Assembly (NCBI GenBank): GCA_029204225.1
Contig: CM055099.1
Location: forward strand, 43,524,914 to 43,588,913
Origin: Diphasiastrum complanatum
Lineage: Eukaryota; Streptophyta; Lycopodiopsida; Lycopodiales; Lycopodiaceae
Direction: 5' to 3'
DNA length: 64,000 nt
Shown: positions 24,760-36,599 of the stretch, one piece after another
Position numbering within the stretch: position 1 is the first letter of the stretch
How the letters are laid out: each line of letters opens with the position of its first letter
Program-made: the position numbers and the translations under genes
Notes under the pieces: model-generated
What the model was told of the DNA's origin: nothing
Databases searched by the model: none
The model's input: the letters and a program-made list of their open reading frames with translations, nothing else

Positions 24760-25260
24760 CCTTCACCAACTCGCAGGGCAAGGTAGAAGGAGCCGGACAC
24801 AGGAGACAGGAGACGGGAGAGCGGCTACAGGTGAGGGCGTAAATAGGCAGTTGATGAGGGTACGGAGCAGACAAGAGGAGGGAGCCACAGGGTCAGGTGA
24901 TGCCAAGAGGGCTGATTGGGCCGCAGATCAAGGAGCGGGGCAGGGGAGGATCTTCCAGCATGCAGGCAGGGTCGTTGATGAGAGTACAGCCCACACATAG
25001 TCGCAGGGCAGGGTAGAAGGAGCCAGAGACTGAGCTGGAGCGCAAATGGATCGCAGATAGGAAATGGAGAAGAAACCGCAGGCAGGGATCTGCAGGCAAG
25101 AAAGTGGTGAAGGGGCGCAGGTAAGGGTAGGGATTGGGAGACACAGCTCTACACAGGCCGCAGACAGAGATAAGGAGTGATGACCGCAGATTCAGGAGGT
25201 AGGAGGTCGTTGATGAGGGAACGGGGCAAGGATTCGGATGCACCCACAGGCAGATCCGCA
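24760..25260. repeat. Degenerate repeat block, purine-rich
   Basis: TCGCAGGGCAAGGTAGAAGG-like text occurs at about 24772 and 25002, and GTTGATGAGGGTACGG-like text at about 24851, 24971 and 25208. CGCAGGCAGGG and GCAGGTGAGG words fill the gaps. Two or three imperfect units of about 120-230 bases seem to be present. Left-strand Pro/Leu/Cys-rich frames here (to 138 codons) are probably repeat artefacts. Confidence 0.5.
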
Positions 25261-25309
25261 GAGGGCAACGATGAGGAAGAGGCAGCGCTCTGCCACCTAT
25301 CTTCCACAC

Positions 25310-26500
25310 TACTAGTGGATCAACACTCTGCTCCAGACAGCCTTTTTAATGCTATCGAATACCTCTGCAAATCACTACCATTTTTGCATTCGTCTCTTGT
25401 GAAAGATTTACACACTCACTGTGTATTTTCAAACACATATCACTATGCCATACATGTATGAATAGTTAAGCATCACTATTATCTTATCTACATTCTAAAC
25501 ATCCGTTACACAAAATGTAATCAAGAGACAGATCTCTGATTCTCACATTCTATACACAAAATTGTGTGCTTATGAGCCAGAGATTTGTATCCCACAGACA
25601 AATCTCTTAATTAGCAGGTTTCAAACATTCAAGAATCTTTGTCACAACAATAGACAAAGCATAAATATAACTCCTTGAATAACAGCCAATCTTAAACAAA
25701 TCTCAAAACCTTGTAAGTGAAACAGCAAAGCTTTCAACAAATGCAAGTCCTGCAATCACAATGTTAGACATAGCAGAGAGATGCAAATTGAAGTTCCACA
25801 ATAGTAGGGTCTGCAATCACAAGATAAGAGACTGCAAAAACAAACAACACCAAATCTGATTCCACAAAAAAAATGGTAAAAACACAATGCTAGAGATCAA
25901 ACCAGTGAATCAATAGCAGTGAAATGGGATAGACAGCAAAGTGGAAGAGGCTAAGAGTGGAGTCACCAAGCACAACAGCTTCTTCTCCTTCCTTCTCTCT
26001 TCACCAAAAGCTCTCTGCACACAAGTTTCTCTCTACAATCTTTTCTCTCTTTCTCTTTATCTCCAAGAAGATGAATAATGATGTTACCTAGAGGCTGGCC
26101 CCTTCTAATGCTAGAGAGGGCTGAGGCCCAAAGAGGTGCACCTCTTCATGAATGGGCACCAATAGGGGATTTTTGGCAGTTGGGGCCAAACTTAAGGGCT
26201 GAGTCCCAAAACTGCTTTTAAATCACTAAAGTGGCCTACGGTGAATAAAACTGCCATTTAACTGGTTTTAAGACGAACTGGCACCTCCTAGTCCCGACAG
26301 ACCCGGGAAATAGGGGCATAGGCCTCTTAAATAAATTTAAGTCCAACGTAAATTAATAAATAGACGGTGTTTCAATAAAAGTGCAACCGGCCATAATGGG
26401 CCATTTACGCGTCAGTTTTAAGCAGTTCCGCATCAGCGTAATAGCGTGTAGCGATGATTCTCCCTCAAAAATTACTTGAAAAGAGAGTTTTTTCCCCACA
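25310..26500. other. Spacer splitting G1, possibly LTR-like
   Basis: No coding frame. A pyrimidine-rich stretch near 25980-26060 and text with GGGCCAAACTTAAGGGC and GACCCGGGAAATAGGGG follow. The position, between two parts of one Gypsy frame, suggests an inserted element, but I could not find paired ends. Confidence 0.3.
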
Positions 26501-26504
26501 AACA

Positions 26505-27205
26505 CATTCTATCCTTTCCCCGGGTTCGGTTGGAACTGTTGGCAAACGTCACACATTTTTACCTGATAGTGAATATCTTTGAACATTGTGGGCCACCACA
26601 GGCCATGTTGTAGCACTTTCCTATTGGTAGCTTCGGCAACGAAGTGTCCTCCCCTATTCCTTTGTGGGCAATACTTACAACTTGGAACACTTCGTGCTGT
26701 AGGACACATCGGCAAATGATTCCCTCATTACAGATGCAATAAAGTTGTCCTGCTATCAATGTGAAAGAGACAAATTTAATGATTATCCTACGTCGTTCTA
26801 CCTTGCTCATCTCAGGGTGAGGATGTCTCAACATAAGATATCCAATGATATCGGCATCCCCACTCATGGATGGCATCGTCGTTGAATAGGATGGCATCAA
26901 GGAGTTCGTCATCGACCCCTCTACTCTCAAGAACATTGTGGATACATGAGAGGTGATTGGCGAGATAGTATTGTTTTGTGGTGGCTTTGTTATAGATTTC
27001 CACAAAAATGATGAATTATGTAGAATAAAAGGTTCGATCGTTCCCAAGAGAGAGAATAATCTCATCTTTTGCATGGTAAATGTATATATGATGGTAAACG
27101 GACTGGTATGTATAAAATTCACAACGAATAATACAGTGACATAACTGGTTATCCAAAGATATTTGGGTAAATTGGCATCCAGGAACACCAATGATGAATT
27201 TGGTC
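26505..27205 (-). pseudogene. Gypsy RNase H end and integrase zinc domain (G1)
   Basis: Read leftward, decayed RNase H sequence (27190-26980) leads to LANHLSCIHNVLESRGVDDE, the usual end of RNase H where ADHLSR is expected. Then come DIIGYLMLRHPHPEMSKVER and LIAGQLYCICNEGIICRC, then after one shift AHKGIGGHFVAEATNRKVLQ, HGLWWPTMF and VKMCDVCQQF. The last group holds the HHCC zinc-binding residues of integrase. Frames change at least three times. The core should follow and is found at 24130-23885. Confidence 0.78.
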
Positions 27206-27211
27206 AAGGTC

Positions 27212-27990
27212 TGTAAATGTAAGGATTACTTTATCTTTCAGGCTCTTCAGGCATCAAGGAAACAGTCGGAACTGACAACAACTAGCAATTAGATTCAGTA
27301 AGCAGAATCACATTAGCTAAGGATTCTTCTTAATCAAACACAGAGAATTAGTCTTTATCGCAAAAAGCAAGCAAAACAGAGCCTCAAACAATCCTGTTAT
27401 CTGAACACATAGTTTATTCAGAAATGAAAGAAGGTCTGCCAAGAAATGATGCTTAACAGCTTCGGCTAATACCCTGCACACATTAGTCAGAATTGTTACT
27501 TGCTGGTGGCACCTGAAAATCCATGTTAGAGTAACTGAAATTCAGTATAATATAAGAAATGTGTGTGACGCAAACAGAACAGTATCACAATCATCCACAG
27601 ATCATACATAGTGTGTTCGCACATATGATAAGAAGTAATTCTGTGAAAGATAGCAGAAGGAAAAGAATGCTCAAGCTATAGGAACTCGCTCTTCTCTCTA
27701 TTGATACTCAACTCTGCATAGAAATGCGTCAGTACAATGGCACAAAGTGTCGACCTTATAGGAACGATCACCGGCCTCAATGTCGTTTACGTATCGTTAA
27801 ATGTCGGTTCTGGACTTCTATTGCGTCTCTTTAAAACGTCGCAACTTCTACTTAAAATATGAATTTACAAATTGCGAAATAGGCCTTTACATGTATTTAG
27901 GCACTATAGCACATTTTACGTATATGGAAATTGAAAATTTTTACAATATATGACATAACTCGGATAATGTGAAATCATAAGTCTCCACGT
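27212..27990 (-). repeat. Possible 3' LTR of Gypsy G2
   Basis: Just past the end of the extra reading frame (stop at 28032), the left strand reads GAGGAAGGGGATACG, a purine-rich tract of the sort that precedes a 3' LTR, followed by TGGAGACTTATG. The right-hand limit of about 27985 and a far end at a CA (TG on the given strand) near 27212 give about 780 bases. No second LTR is in the window to confirm it. Its far end abuts Gypsy G1. Confidence 0.35.
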
Positions 27991-28031
27991 ATCCCCTTCC
28001 TCAACTGTGCAGCGGCTCGCCAACAATCTGA

Positions 28032-30613
28032 TTTACATCCTTCTTTGTCGCTTTCGTCTAGCTGGCTTGCTGTGAAAAATTGCCTTGGCTCGGGCTTCAT
28101 TCTCTTCGTTATCCTGCTCCAATGTCAGCCCTTTTGTTGCCAGGAAATAGTTATTCTTCTGGTTATAGTCTTCTTGAAATGATAAATTTGGATAACCACT
28201 CATTCCTATATGTATACCAACTATCCTTGGTCAGGATTTCAGACATCTCGACAGAAGGGACAGTTAGTGAAAGTGCAACATATGTATATTCGAAAAATTT
28301 TGCTTTAATATACAGTTGTTGATCAGATAGGAGGGCATAAGAAATGAGCGAAGCAATATTTACATGGCTGTAAGTGTAGTATGGTCTAGTTATTGGATTT
28401 ATTCTCAAATGTCCTTAGGTATTCTAAGATGTATATATACAAGGATCCTGCGATCACATGAATATAGTTAGTTTGCACATTGAACTTGTTCTGAACAATG
28501 GCAAGGGCCAGGATTCCTTTTTTATGTACAGTTAGTCTAGACCATAGAGTATTTATGTTAGAAAAGGTCCAAGGGTTTTCCCATTGTTCCTTTGTGTAAC
28601 CAAAAAGTTTAGGTAAAAAAAGGTAATCCATCCTCCATTGGAGTTCGGACTACAAAAAGATGGAATAAAAAATGTTAGTTCCTCACGAAATGTCTAAAAT
28701 TCTGACCTTAGTAGTGAGTAGACAATCTTGTTTTTCTTCGTAACTACTGCACTTGATAACGCCTGGGCTTGGTATGGAATCACGCTTAACGCCCCAGGTT
28801 GGTCTTCAGCAGCTTGTACCTCTGCAGCCTCCATGATTTTAGTCTGTGTTTCTTGATTTTTCTGTACTTGACTGCAGCTAATATCTATTTGGATGGCCTT
28901 TTCTGACATTACTGATGTTGGCTCATCTGTTTGCGTCTCCTGATCTTGTCCTTGTCCAGGTTCTTCCGCATCAGAGATCTGCATTTGGCCTGATTGGAAT
29001 CTGGCCTCTTCTAGTTCTTCCTTCAACTTCTCATAGGCAATCATCTGCGGCTGCAGATATTGCATCTGGAAGGTCTGGATCATCCGCTCCTAAATTCTCT
29101 TCCACGCTACTAGATCAATTTGGTACCTGCCATGAGATACGAAGGCACCGAGTGTGACTTCAGCGCTAATTCGCCAAGAGTATTGCTTCTTCGGCCTGTT
29201 TTTTGTATATCTGATTGTCTTTCTTTAGCATCTCTGCAGAATTTTGTAGTTGGGCAATTGACTCCTGAGCACTACTGAGTTCATTGCTCAGTTCCTCATT
29301 GCTACTTTGAAGAGTGGCTCGTGCTCGTCTTTCTTCCTGCAAGGAAGCCTGTAGGGTCTGAAGTTGTTGTTTGAGAAGGATGTCTCGTTTTCGAAAGCGT
29401 TGGACTGCTCCTGCATCTCTTCCAACACTTCAAGTGTGGCATCATGCCTTCCTTTTGTTTCTTCCAGATCTGTCTCTTTCCTGCTCAGCTCCGCATTGGC
29501 TGCTTTGAGCTCCTCATTTCTATAGGCCAACTAAGCCTTAGTTTCGCTCAGCTCTGCATCTGTTTGGGTGAGGTCTGCTCGGACTCTTTCATACTTGGAC
29601 CCCAGCTTCCTGGATACCTTTTCCAAGCTGGCAAGGTGTTGTATAGCTGCCCGAGTATTTGGCAGTAGTGTTCCAAAAACCTGTTGATATAACTCAGCAT
29701 CAAGGATTGGTTCCTCAACGTCACTTTCGCTACCCTGCGGGTCCTCAGAAAGCTGCTCTGCTCCTTGTGGTTCTGGTTCTTGTGGTATTTCAGTCTGATT
29801 TTGCTCTTGATCAACAATGTTCTCTGCCTCTTCTTCCACGTCCCTATTTCCTTCTGGACTGGTCAATGGTGTATATAGGGACAATGGCAAAGACATCCTC
29901 ACCGAGCTCCCTTGACTTGATGATGACGTTGTGGATGCTGCGGTGGTTGCCTTTGATGTCTGTATTTGGGATTTCGCCTCAATTGATGGCGCTAGCCTTG
30001 GTAATACTGGTGCAATCCTGATATCCTCCTGCACTGTCAGCACACCTGCATGCATGCATAAGATGCCCATCTGTTGACCCAGTCTGAAGCACTGATTTAC
30101 TTTTATTAATTTATAGAATTGCTTAAAAGCAATATGTCCGAATTCAATCTGCTCTCTATTTAAGACTATCAACAGGTATCCCATATTGGTATTTGAAATT
30201 GTGTACTCTTGCTCCGGTAGAAAGATAGAAGCAAGAGTAAATCGAACGAAGCTCTTGAGATTGAGGTCTCTAATGTAAGAGAGTTTGTATCCCCGTTTCT
30301 CAAGATAAGCTCCTTCCTGAAAAACTTCGCTCTCCGGAATGAAATCTGGTTTGGTACCTGGCATACTGCCATCCATAGGCAATCCTAAGGCACGACAGTA
30401 AAACCCCTCTGTGACTATAATCTCTTGATTGCGGACAGTTGTGGAAATATGTCCTTTCTCTGTTTCGCCCAAGTTGCGGATCAGCTCATAACAAAGATCA
30501 ATAAGAATAACTGATGGATTGAATTGAAGAATACCTTCAATTCGTGCGCGAACAGCTAGTGGTTGTAAGATTGGTAACACTGGCTTTGGGTGTGTCTTGA
30601 ATACAATCGCCAT
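28032..30613 (-). pseudogene. Extra 3' reading frame of Gypsy G2, with coiled coils
   Basis: The frame starts at ATG 30613 (MAIVFKTHPKPVLPILQPL). The globular half has CRALGLPMDGSMPG, SFVRFTLASIFLPEQEY and GYLLIVLNREQIEFGHIAF, and recalls plant transposon-protein domains. A Ser/Thr and acidic linker (29960-29720) follows. After one in-frame TAG (29533) comes a long coiled coil (ELKAANAELSRKETDLEETK), which continues after a shift near 29390 (SNEELSNELSSAQESIAQLQ). Then a Gln/Glu-rich part with QETQT repeats (29083-28700), a possible intron near 28650, FLPKLFGYTKEQWENPWTF, and a basic end KPARRKRQRR with stop at 28032. It follows integrase on the same strand, the place of env-like or additional ORFs in plant Gypsy elements. 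No signal peptide or membrane helix was clear. Confidence 0.55.
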
Positions 30614-30756
30614 AGTGCTTGCAAATGTAAATGAGAGATGGCAGACAAGAGCTTGATCGCAACAATTCGCAATTTCGGAGAGCAAGAGTGACGACAACAA
30701 CTGAAGTGTTTGAGGTTTTAGGCGTATTGATGATATTTCGACGGATTGGACTACTA

Positions 30757-30895
30757 TTCCTGCATTTTGTTTATTTATTTATTTTTGGACTAGACACTTT
30801 ATTATTTATGTACCTTCATTTTTTAAGGTACATACTAAATAATAAAGTGTCTAGTCCAAAAAACAAAAATAAATAAATAAACAAAATGCAGGAAT
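30757..30895. repeat. Near-perfect hairpin (inverted repeat)
   Basis: Arms of about 60 bases (30757-30816 and 30825-30895) pair almost fully; for example, TTGGACTAGACACTTTATT faces AATAAAGTGTCTAGTCCAA and GTACCTT faces AAGGTAC around an 8-base loop. It lies between the G2 integrase stop and the start of the extra reading frame. It could be a small inverted-repeat element or an element RNA structure. Confidence 0.9.
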
Positions 30896-31223
30896 GCTTC
30901 GCTTGGTAAGCTTATTTCTTCCTTCGTTAAAATGCAAAAAATGCGAAGGTGTCAGAAGGTAAAATCCCGAAAAATACGAAGGTAAGTGTCGCAATTTCCG
31001 TGTTGGTGAACTCACTAAATACACCATATTCCAATATAGTGTCGGGTTTTTTGCAAAGTATAAATGTAGTGAAGGTCTTGGCTTTTTCGCAATACAAACA
31101 ATTGCAGCATGCTTCGGCATTTTCGCAAAAAATGTAAACTTCGATAAAAATAAAAAATTAAAAAAAATAAAATAATAATAATTGGACGAAAAATGACGGC
31201 CTTCAAAAACTGATGTATCGACA

Positions 31224-32345
31224 TTAGTCATAGTAGCGCTTCACCCTTGAACCATTTACTCGAGTGTCAAGTAAATGTCCTTGGAGATCAGCTAACTGAA
31301 GTGATCCATTATTAAAAACTTCTATAACTTTATACGGTCCCATCCATCTGGTATGTAATTTTCCAGAAAACAACATGTGTCTGTTATCATACAAAAGCAC
31401 ATAGTCCCCTTGTTTAATTTTTATTTTCTTAATGGATTGGTCAAAAAAAAAATCTCTTTTACTCTGAACTCGTTCAGTCTCGATTAATGAAAGACGACGA
31501 TCCTCTTCCAGTTGCGTCAAAGAAATCATCCGCTCCCGGAGACTATTGTGTTCATTCATTCGCTCTTCATTACTAATGCGAAACGTCGGAACTTCGAATT
31601 CTATCGATAGTATGGGATGCATTCCATACACAAGATAGTATGGAGTCTGCCTAGTTGTAATCTTTTCAGCAGTTCTATATGCCCATAAGACAGATGGTAA
31701 CTTCTGATCCCAATCAGAAGAATGTGTTTCCGTTACTTTAGTCAAAATTTTACGTAGAATTCCATTTGCCCGCTCCGTAAGCCCATTTACTTTTGGATTA
31801 TATGGAGTGGTTTGGCGTTGTGTAATACAAAAAATATGACAGCATGGCTTCAATGGTCTAATTAAGGAAATGGGTTCCCCTATCGCTAACGAGTTCTAAG
31901 GGACAACCATATAGCGTGATAATGTTTTGGAATAAAAAGTTTGCTACAGTGTTAGCATCGTTCTTAATTGTGGCTTCAGCCTCTACCATCTTGGTAGCGT
32001 AGTCCGTGGCAACGAGTATGTAACGACGATGAGTTTTACGCGTGGTCGGTTTGATAGGTCCTACAAAATTTATTTCCCACTTCTCAAGGTGCTAAGGGGA
32101 TAATTGGAGTAAGTGGCCAATGTGTTGTGTTTCCCCATCCTCTGGCATGCATCACATTTTTTGATGAAAATTTTAACATCTCTATAGATGGTAGGCCACC
32201 AATATTTAGCATTAAAAATCTTTTTTGCAGTGTTTTTAAGAGCATAATGACCCCCCGAATCTTCCTAATGTAATGCACTTATTACAGCGGTCGTCTTGGT
32301 TGGTTCTAAACATCGGCGGAGGCATGGCCCGATAACTTTAAAACT
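31224..32345 (-). pseudogene. Gypsy integrase (G2)
   Basis: From about 32345 leftward: FKVIGPCLRRCLEP, then SGGHYALKNTAKKIFNAKYW and YWWPTIYRDVKIFIKKCDAC (HHCC zinc domain, 32270-32150). A decayed core follows (32130-31860, many stops). Then an open 209-codon frame from 31853 has QRQTTPYNPKVNGLTERANG with the catalytic Glu, SVLWAYRTAEKITTRQTPYY and a C-terminal GPYKVIEVFNNGSLQLADLQ (GPY/F-type module). It stops at 31224. The 5' part of the element (gag, protease, RT) is absent; the sequence is cut at 32407, next to Copia piece B. Confidence 0.88.
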
Positions 32346-32407
32346 AAGCACATGTGGTGCCTTCGAAATAAGAAAGCACTATATAAATCGATCATTGCTA
32401 TTTTAAC

Positions 32408-34790
32408 TGTAGCAAGACTAATGATCAACCTGACAGTAACAAGCTTAGCCACAGGAGCAAAAGTCTCATCATAATTTATGCCTTTGATTTATAAAAAACC
32501 TTTGGCTACAAGCCTAGCTTTATGCTTACTTATTGATCCATCTTGATTATACTTCAATCTAAACACCCCCTTGCAATCAAAGTGGTTTCTTCCCTCGAGA
32601 AAGATTCACAAGATCCCAAGTATGATTCTCAATGAGAGCATCATACTCTACTTGCATAGCATCCATCCAACTCGTAGATTTACAAGCATCTTCATAGCAT
32701 GTTGGCTCATTTAACATTGAAGTAAGAAAGGTGTAAGATGTGATAGATGGTGAGCCTTCCCTTTGATCACCTTGACCATCATAGGTGAGCCTCAATGGCT
32801 CGGTCCTTGCCCTTGTAGATCTTCTTGGAGTTCTTGCATCTTGAGGTGGATCCTCAAGTTCTTCTTCACATGGAAGCTCCTCCTCCATCCTAGCATGAAC
32901 CTTGGCATCAAGATGATTAGTAGCATTATCATCCAAATCACAAGCATGTCCTTCATAAAAAATAACATCCCTACTCACTATCACCTTGCTAGTGACGAGA
33001 TTGAAGACTCTGTATCCTTTGCTATTCTCACCATATCTCACAAAGATGCTTTTGATGGAGGTTGCATCATCCTTCTTTCTTGTATCCAAAGATTGGTGTA
33101 CATAGCAAGTGGATCCAAACACTTTGAGATCCTTGAGATTGGGATTCTCTCCAAATAGAGCTTCAAATGGTGTGATTCCTCCAATGGCTTGATTAGGCAA
33201 TCTATTGCACAAATAATTAGCACAACTTATTGCCTCACCCCAGAATGGTTGGGTAGGGAAGCATCTAGCCTTAAGGCCTTAGCACACTCACACAGAGTTC
33301 TATTTCTCCTCTCACTCACTCCATTTTGTTGAGGGGTGTATGGACATGACAACTCCCTCTTTATGCCATTAGAATTACAAAAGTCAATAAACTTATTGGA
33401 GATATATTCGCCTCCATTATCACTCCTTAATACCTTAGTCTTGGTACTAGGTTGATTTTCTACCAAAGTCTTGAAATTTTCAAAAGAATCAAACACCATA
33501 GCTTTGCTAGATAAGAGGTACATCCAACAATATCTAGAATAGTCATCAATGAAGATTACATAATATTTGGCACTACCATTAGACTCATGTGAAAAGCTAT
33601 GAACATCCTAGTGGATGAGTTCAAGAGGAGAGCTTGATCTTGATGTAGATCTTGAGAAGGGTAGTTTGTGAGCCTTTGAGAGGCTGCATGCTTCACATAT
33701 CTTCCCACACTTTGACAAATGCTTGGGGAGTCCAACTGCAAGCTCCTTTGCACACATAGATTCCATGGCTTTGAAGTTAGGGTGGCCCTACCTTTTGTGC
33801 CATGGTTCCACCTTTGATAACTCAACTTTGCCAAGTTAACACTCTCCACTGCAATATTAGCATCAAGTCTAAACAATCTACCTTGCTTAAAGCCTTTGGC
33901 TATACATTCATCATTTCTAAGGATGGAACAGACTCCATGCTTAAATTATACATCAAGGCCATTATCCATTAATTGGCCAACACTAAGCAAATTCTTGGTT
34001 AACTTAGGAACATAAAGAACATTCTCAAGATTCATCCTTTTGGATGATCCAACATACAATGGAATGGTTCCTATTCCACTTATCTTACATTCTTGACTAC
34101 TTGCAACATAGATTGATCTATGTAAATCATGGTAAGAAAGTAAAGTGGAGAAAATGTCCTTTTGATATGTCATGTGGGAACTAGCCCCACTATCAATCCA
34201 CCAAGAATCATTGGTGTTGCTCTTGGATGATGGTGGTTTGTTGGAAACCATCAAGGATGACTCTTCTTCATCCTCCTCCTCCTGATGTGCAATGTTGCTT
34301 TGTTTGCTCTCTTGTGCCTTCTTCTTCTTGAGACATTATAATGCAAAATATCCTTTCTTTCCACAGAAAAAACATTATTTACTGGGACTTGTCTTTGATC
34401 TTGCCCTTTGAGCTTGAAGCCTCATCCTCCTCCTTGGTCTCCTTGAAGTGCTTCTTCTTTCCATTGGTCTTCTTCTTGTCTTTGAATGAGAAATTAGCTT
34501 TCTCATCACCATCCTGCAGAGAAATAGCATTCATTCTTGCATTGGTATGCATCATCCTACACTCTTCAGCCACCAATACACTATGAAGCTTTTCTATAGT
34601 GGGCAAAGTGTCTTGGATTTCAAAGCTTTGGACCAAATTTGAAAAATCACTCCCTAGACCATTAAGGAAAATCTGAACAAGCTCACCATCTTGAATCTTC
34701 TCTCCAATGGAAGCTGACTCCCTATTGAGAGACTTGATTCTGAGCACATAATCATGTGCACTCTCATCACTCCTCTTCATGCTTTGTAGA
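32408..34790 (-). pseudogene. Copia gag-pol middle part (piece B)
   Basis: Read leftward from 34790: gag C-terminal half (SMKRSDESAHDYVLRIKSLN, 34790-34380), a zinc knuckle CFFCGKKGYFAL whose His is replaced and followed by a stop (about 34350), protease WIDSGASSHMT with the Asp-Ser-Gly triad (34190), pre-integrase (33910-33650), integrase with FIDDYSR, LRSDNGGEY and NGVSERRNRT (33600-33280; all three acidic residues present) and the start of RT (GINYDETFAPVAKLVTVRLI, 32500-32410). It is cut at TGCTACA (32414-32408 read leftward). The gag N-terminus and RT C-terminus are missing. Matching missing parts are at 40312-40648 and 45483-46782. Confidence 0.9.
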
Positions 34791-35299
34791 TTTTGTGGGT
34801 ATTTCCTGCACAATAATGAACAAGTGGGTCCCACCACTTGAAATATCGTTGGCCAAGCCTTACCTAGTGGGCCCCACCACAGTACATTTTGTACAGTTAG
34901 AATAATAAGTGCGAGGGAACCGACTTCCTACGTGTATAAGACCGACCCAGTGACCACGCAAATTGGATAAATAGAACTTGAATAAAAGGACTTTGGGCCT
35001 TAGTAGAATAAATTAATTAAAAAGCCCAAAGTCAAGTTCATAAGGTTCTAAGTTAAAAGAGAATCTCTCAAACTCATTAGAGAAAAATTTGAGGACAAAA
35101 GGGGCCTTTCAAAAAGATACCTTTTATTTTTTTTCTCAAAAGTTTCTTCCACATGGTCCAATCAAAACACTCAAATTTGAAATCTACGTAACGTAGCTCC
35201 TTCAAATTGACTTTTCTTTTTAAAAGAACTGTAATTTTGCATCGGGGGCAGCCCGTAAATAAGCCATTTTATTTGTAGTACAGTATGCAACTCAACAAA

Positions 35300-35640
35300 A
35301 AAAACATCATAACTTTTCTCGGATTGAGACGATTACGGAGCCATTAGAAAGCCCTCGACGAGAGCTTTTCAACGACACCCCAAGATGACCCAGTTCCGAG
35401 TTACGATGAGAAAGTTATGGCCAGTCAAAGTTTTGGTCAGTCAACTCTTGGTCAACCCAATATCTCTTTCAAACCGGGTTGACCGATTTGACCGACCAAA
35501 ACTTTGACTGGCCATAACTTCTTCACCGTAGCTTGGAACTGGATCATATTGATGTCATTGAAAAGCTCTCATCGAGGGTTTTCTAATGGCACTATAATCA
35601 TCTCAATCCGAGTTGTCGTTCAAAAGTTATGATTTTTTTT
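35300..35640. repeat. Long imperfect palindrome inside LTR T1
   Basis: Arms centre near 35467. TTATGGCCAGTCAAAGTTTT (35414-35433) faces AAAACTTTGACTGGCCATAA (35499-35518). Further out, GCCATTAGAAAGCCCTCGA (about 35340) faces a TCGAGGGTTTTCTAATGGC-like word (35574), and CATAACTTTT (35309) faces AAAAGTTATG (35622). Similar CATAACTT/AAGTTATG units occur as direct repeats at 51464-51810. Confidence 0.85.
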
Positions 35641-35929
35641 TCAATCACAAACTATACTGCCCACATAATAGCTAATCATCGAAAACTGTGTGGGCAGGAC
35701 TGTGGGCGGAAACATATTTTATTTTAGTATTTTACATTGCCAAAAATTGTCATCCTACATGGCAATCTTTATAGGGTCCTTTCCAAGGCCAAATTTTCTC
35801 TAATGCATGAATCATGTGAGTTTGGCCCTTTTCCTAATGAACCATTAGATTGAAGTTCATTTAGTTTGAAGGGCTATGATGCCATTGTAAATAGGCCAAT
35901 GAGAGCCAAGATGGCCCTTCCTCCTCAAC

Positions 35930-35940
35930 TATATAAAGAG
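35930..35940 (+). promoter_or_regulatory. TATA box in LTR T1
   Basis: CTATATAAAGAGG lies about 60 bases before the CT microsatellite, so that microsatellite would lie in the transcribed leader. The inverted copy T2 has TATATAAGG at the matching place (about 41209-41216 on the left strand). Confidence 0.6.
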
Positions 35941-35989
35941 GCCTTTTTTCACTGTACACATCTTCTATTCTATCTAAAGAAAGCTCTCT

Positions 35990-36056
<67 letters not shown>

Positions 36057-36328
36057 CAAGGGTGATTGGTGCATAGCTATGGGTAGGCGCTCGAGCCCCC
36101 ATAGCCCCAACCATCCTTGGGGAACTCTCTTCTCTCTCTAATCTCTCTTTACTCTCTCTCTTCTCTCCTCTCTCTAGCTCTCTGTCTCTCTCTCTTCTCT
36201 CCTCTCTCTACACTCTCTCTCATCACTCCCTCTATCTCCTCTCTCTACCTCCCTTCTCTCTCTATTGCTATGTAGGTGCACACGGGCGGCTCCCAGTGAA
36301 CGGACCCCTATACTACAATCAACTACAA

Positions 36329-36346
36329 TTGGCACCGTTGCACGGG
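36329..36346 (+). other. Primer-binding-like site of element T
   Basis: TTGGCACCGTTGCACGGG starts two bases after the LTR end. It resembles the TGGCGCCGTTGCCGGGGA primer sites of many plant Gypsy elements, with a few changes. This supports the LTR boundary and suggests T is Ty3/Gypsy-like. Confidence 0.6.
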
Positions 36347-36599
36347 AGCGCCAACGTTGCTCACCACATAGCTACCTTTCAAACTCTCCATTTCTTCACT
36401 TCTCTCTCCACTCTTTTCTACTTCCTCCCTCTCACCTCCTCTTTTTTCCATTCTCTTGAATCTTCCATTTCCATGAAAAAAAACCAAGCCCTCAAGGGAT
36501 TAGTTTTTTTTTTTAAGTAGTAAGCTATGTTACAGTATTGTGTAGTTAATTTTGATTAAGGTTTCCGTAATTTATTGTTTTTGCTATACATCAACCTTC

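Larger units (their letters stand above)
34794..36327 (+). mobile_element. 5' LTR of retrotransposon T (copy T1)
   Basis: The unit begins TGTGGGTATTTCC and ends CAATCAACTACA, so its ends are TGT...ACA. A primer-binding-like site follows. It contains a long imperfect palindrome (35300-35640), a TATA box, a CT microsatellite (35997-36051) and a CT-rich end. A second copy lies inverted at 40649-41295. It cuts into a Copia gag: GTAGA (34786-34790) on the left equals the reverse of TCTAC (40644-40648) beside the other copy, as expected of a 5-bp target duplication. Confidence 0.75.

Noticed and set aside
28080-28322. 80-codon right-strand frame
   Set aside because: It lies opposite the end of the Gypsy extra frame, whose left-strand reading runs to a sensible basic C-terminus.
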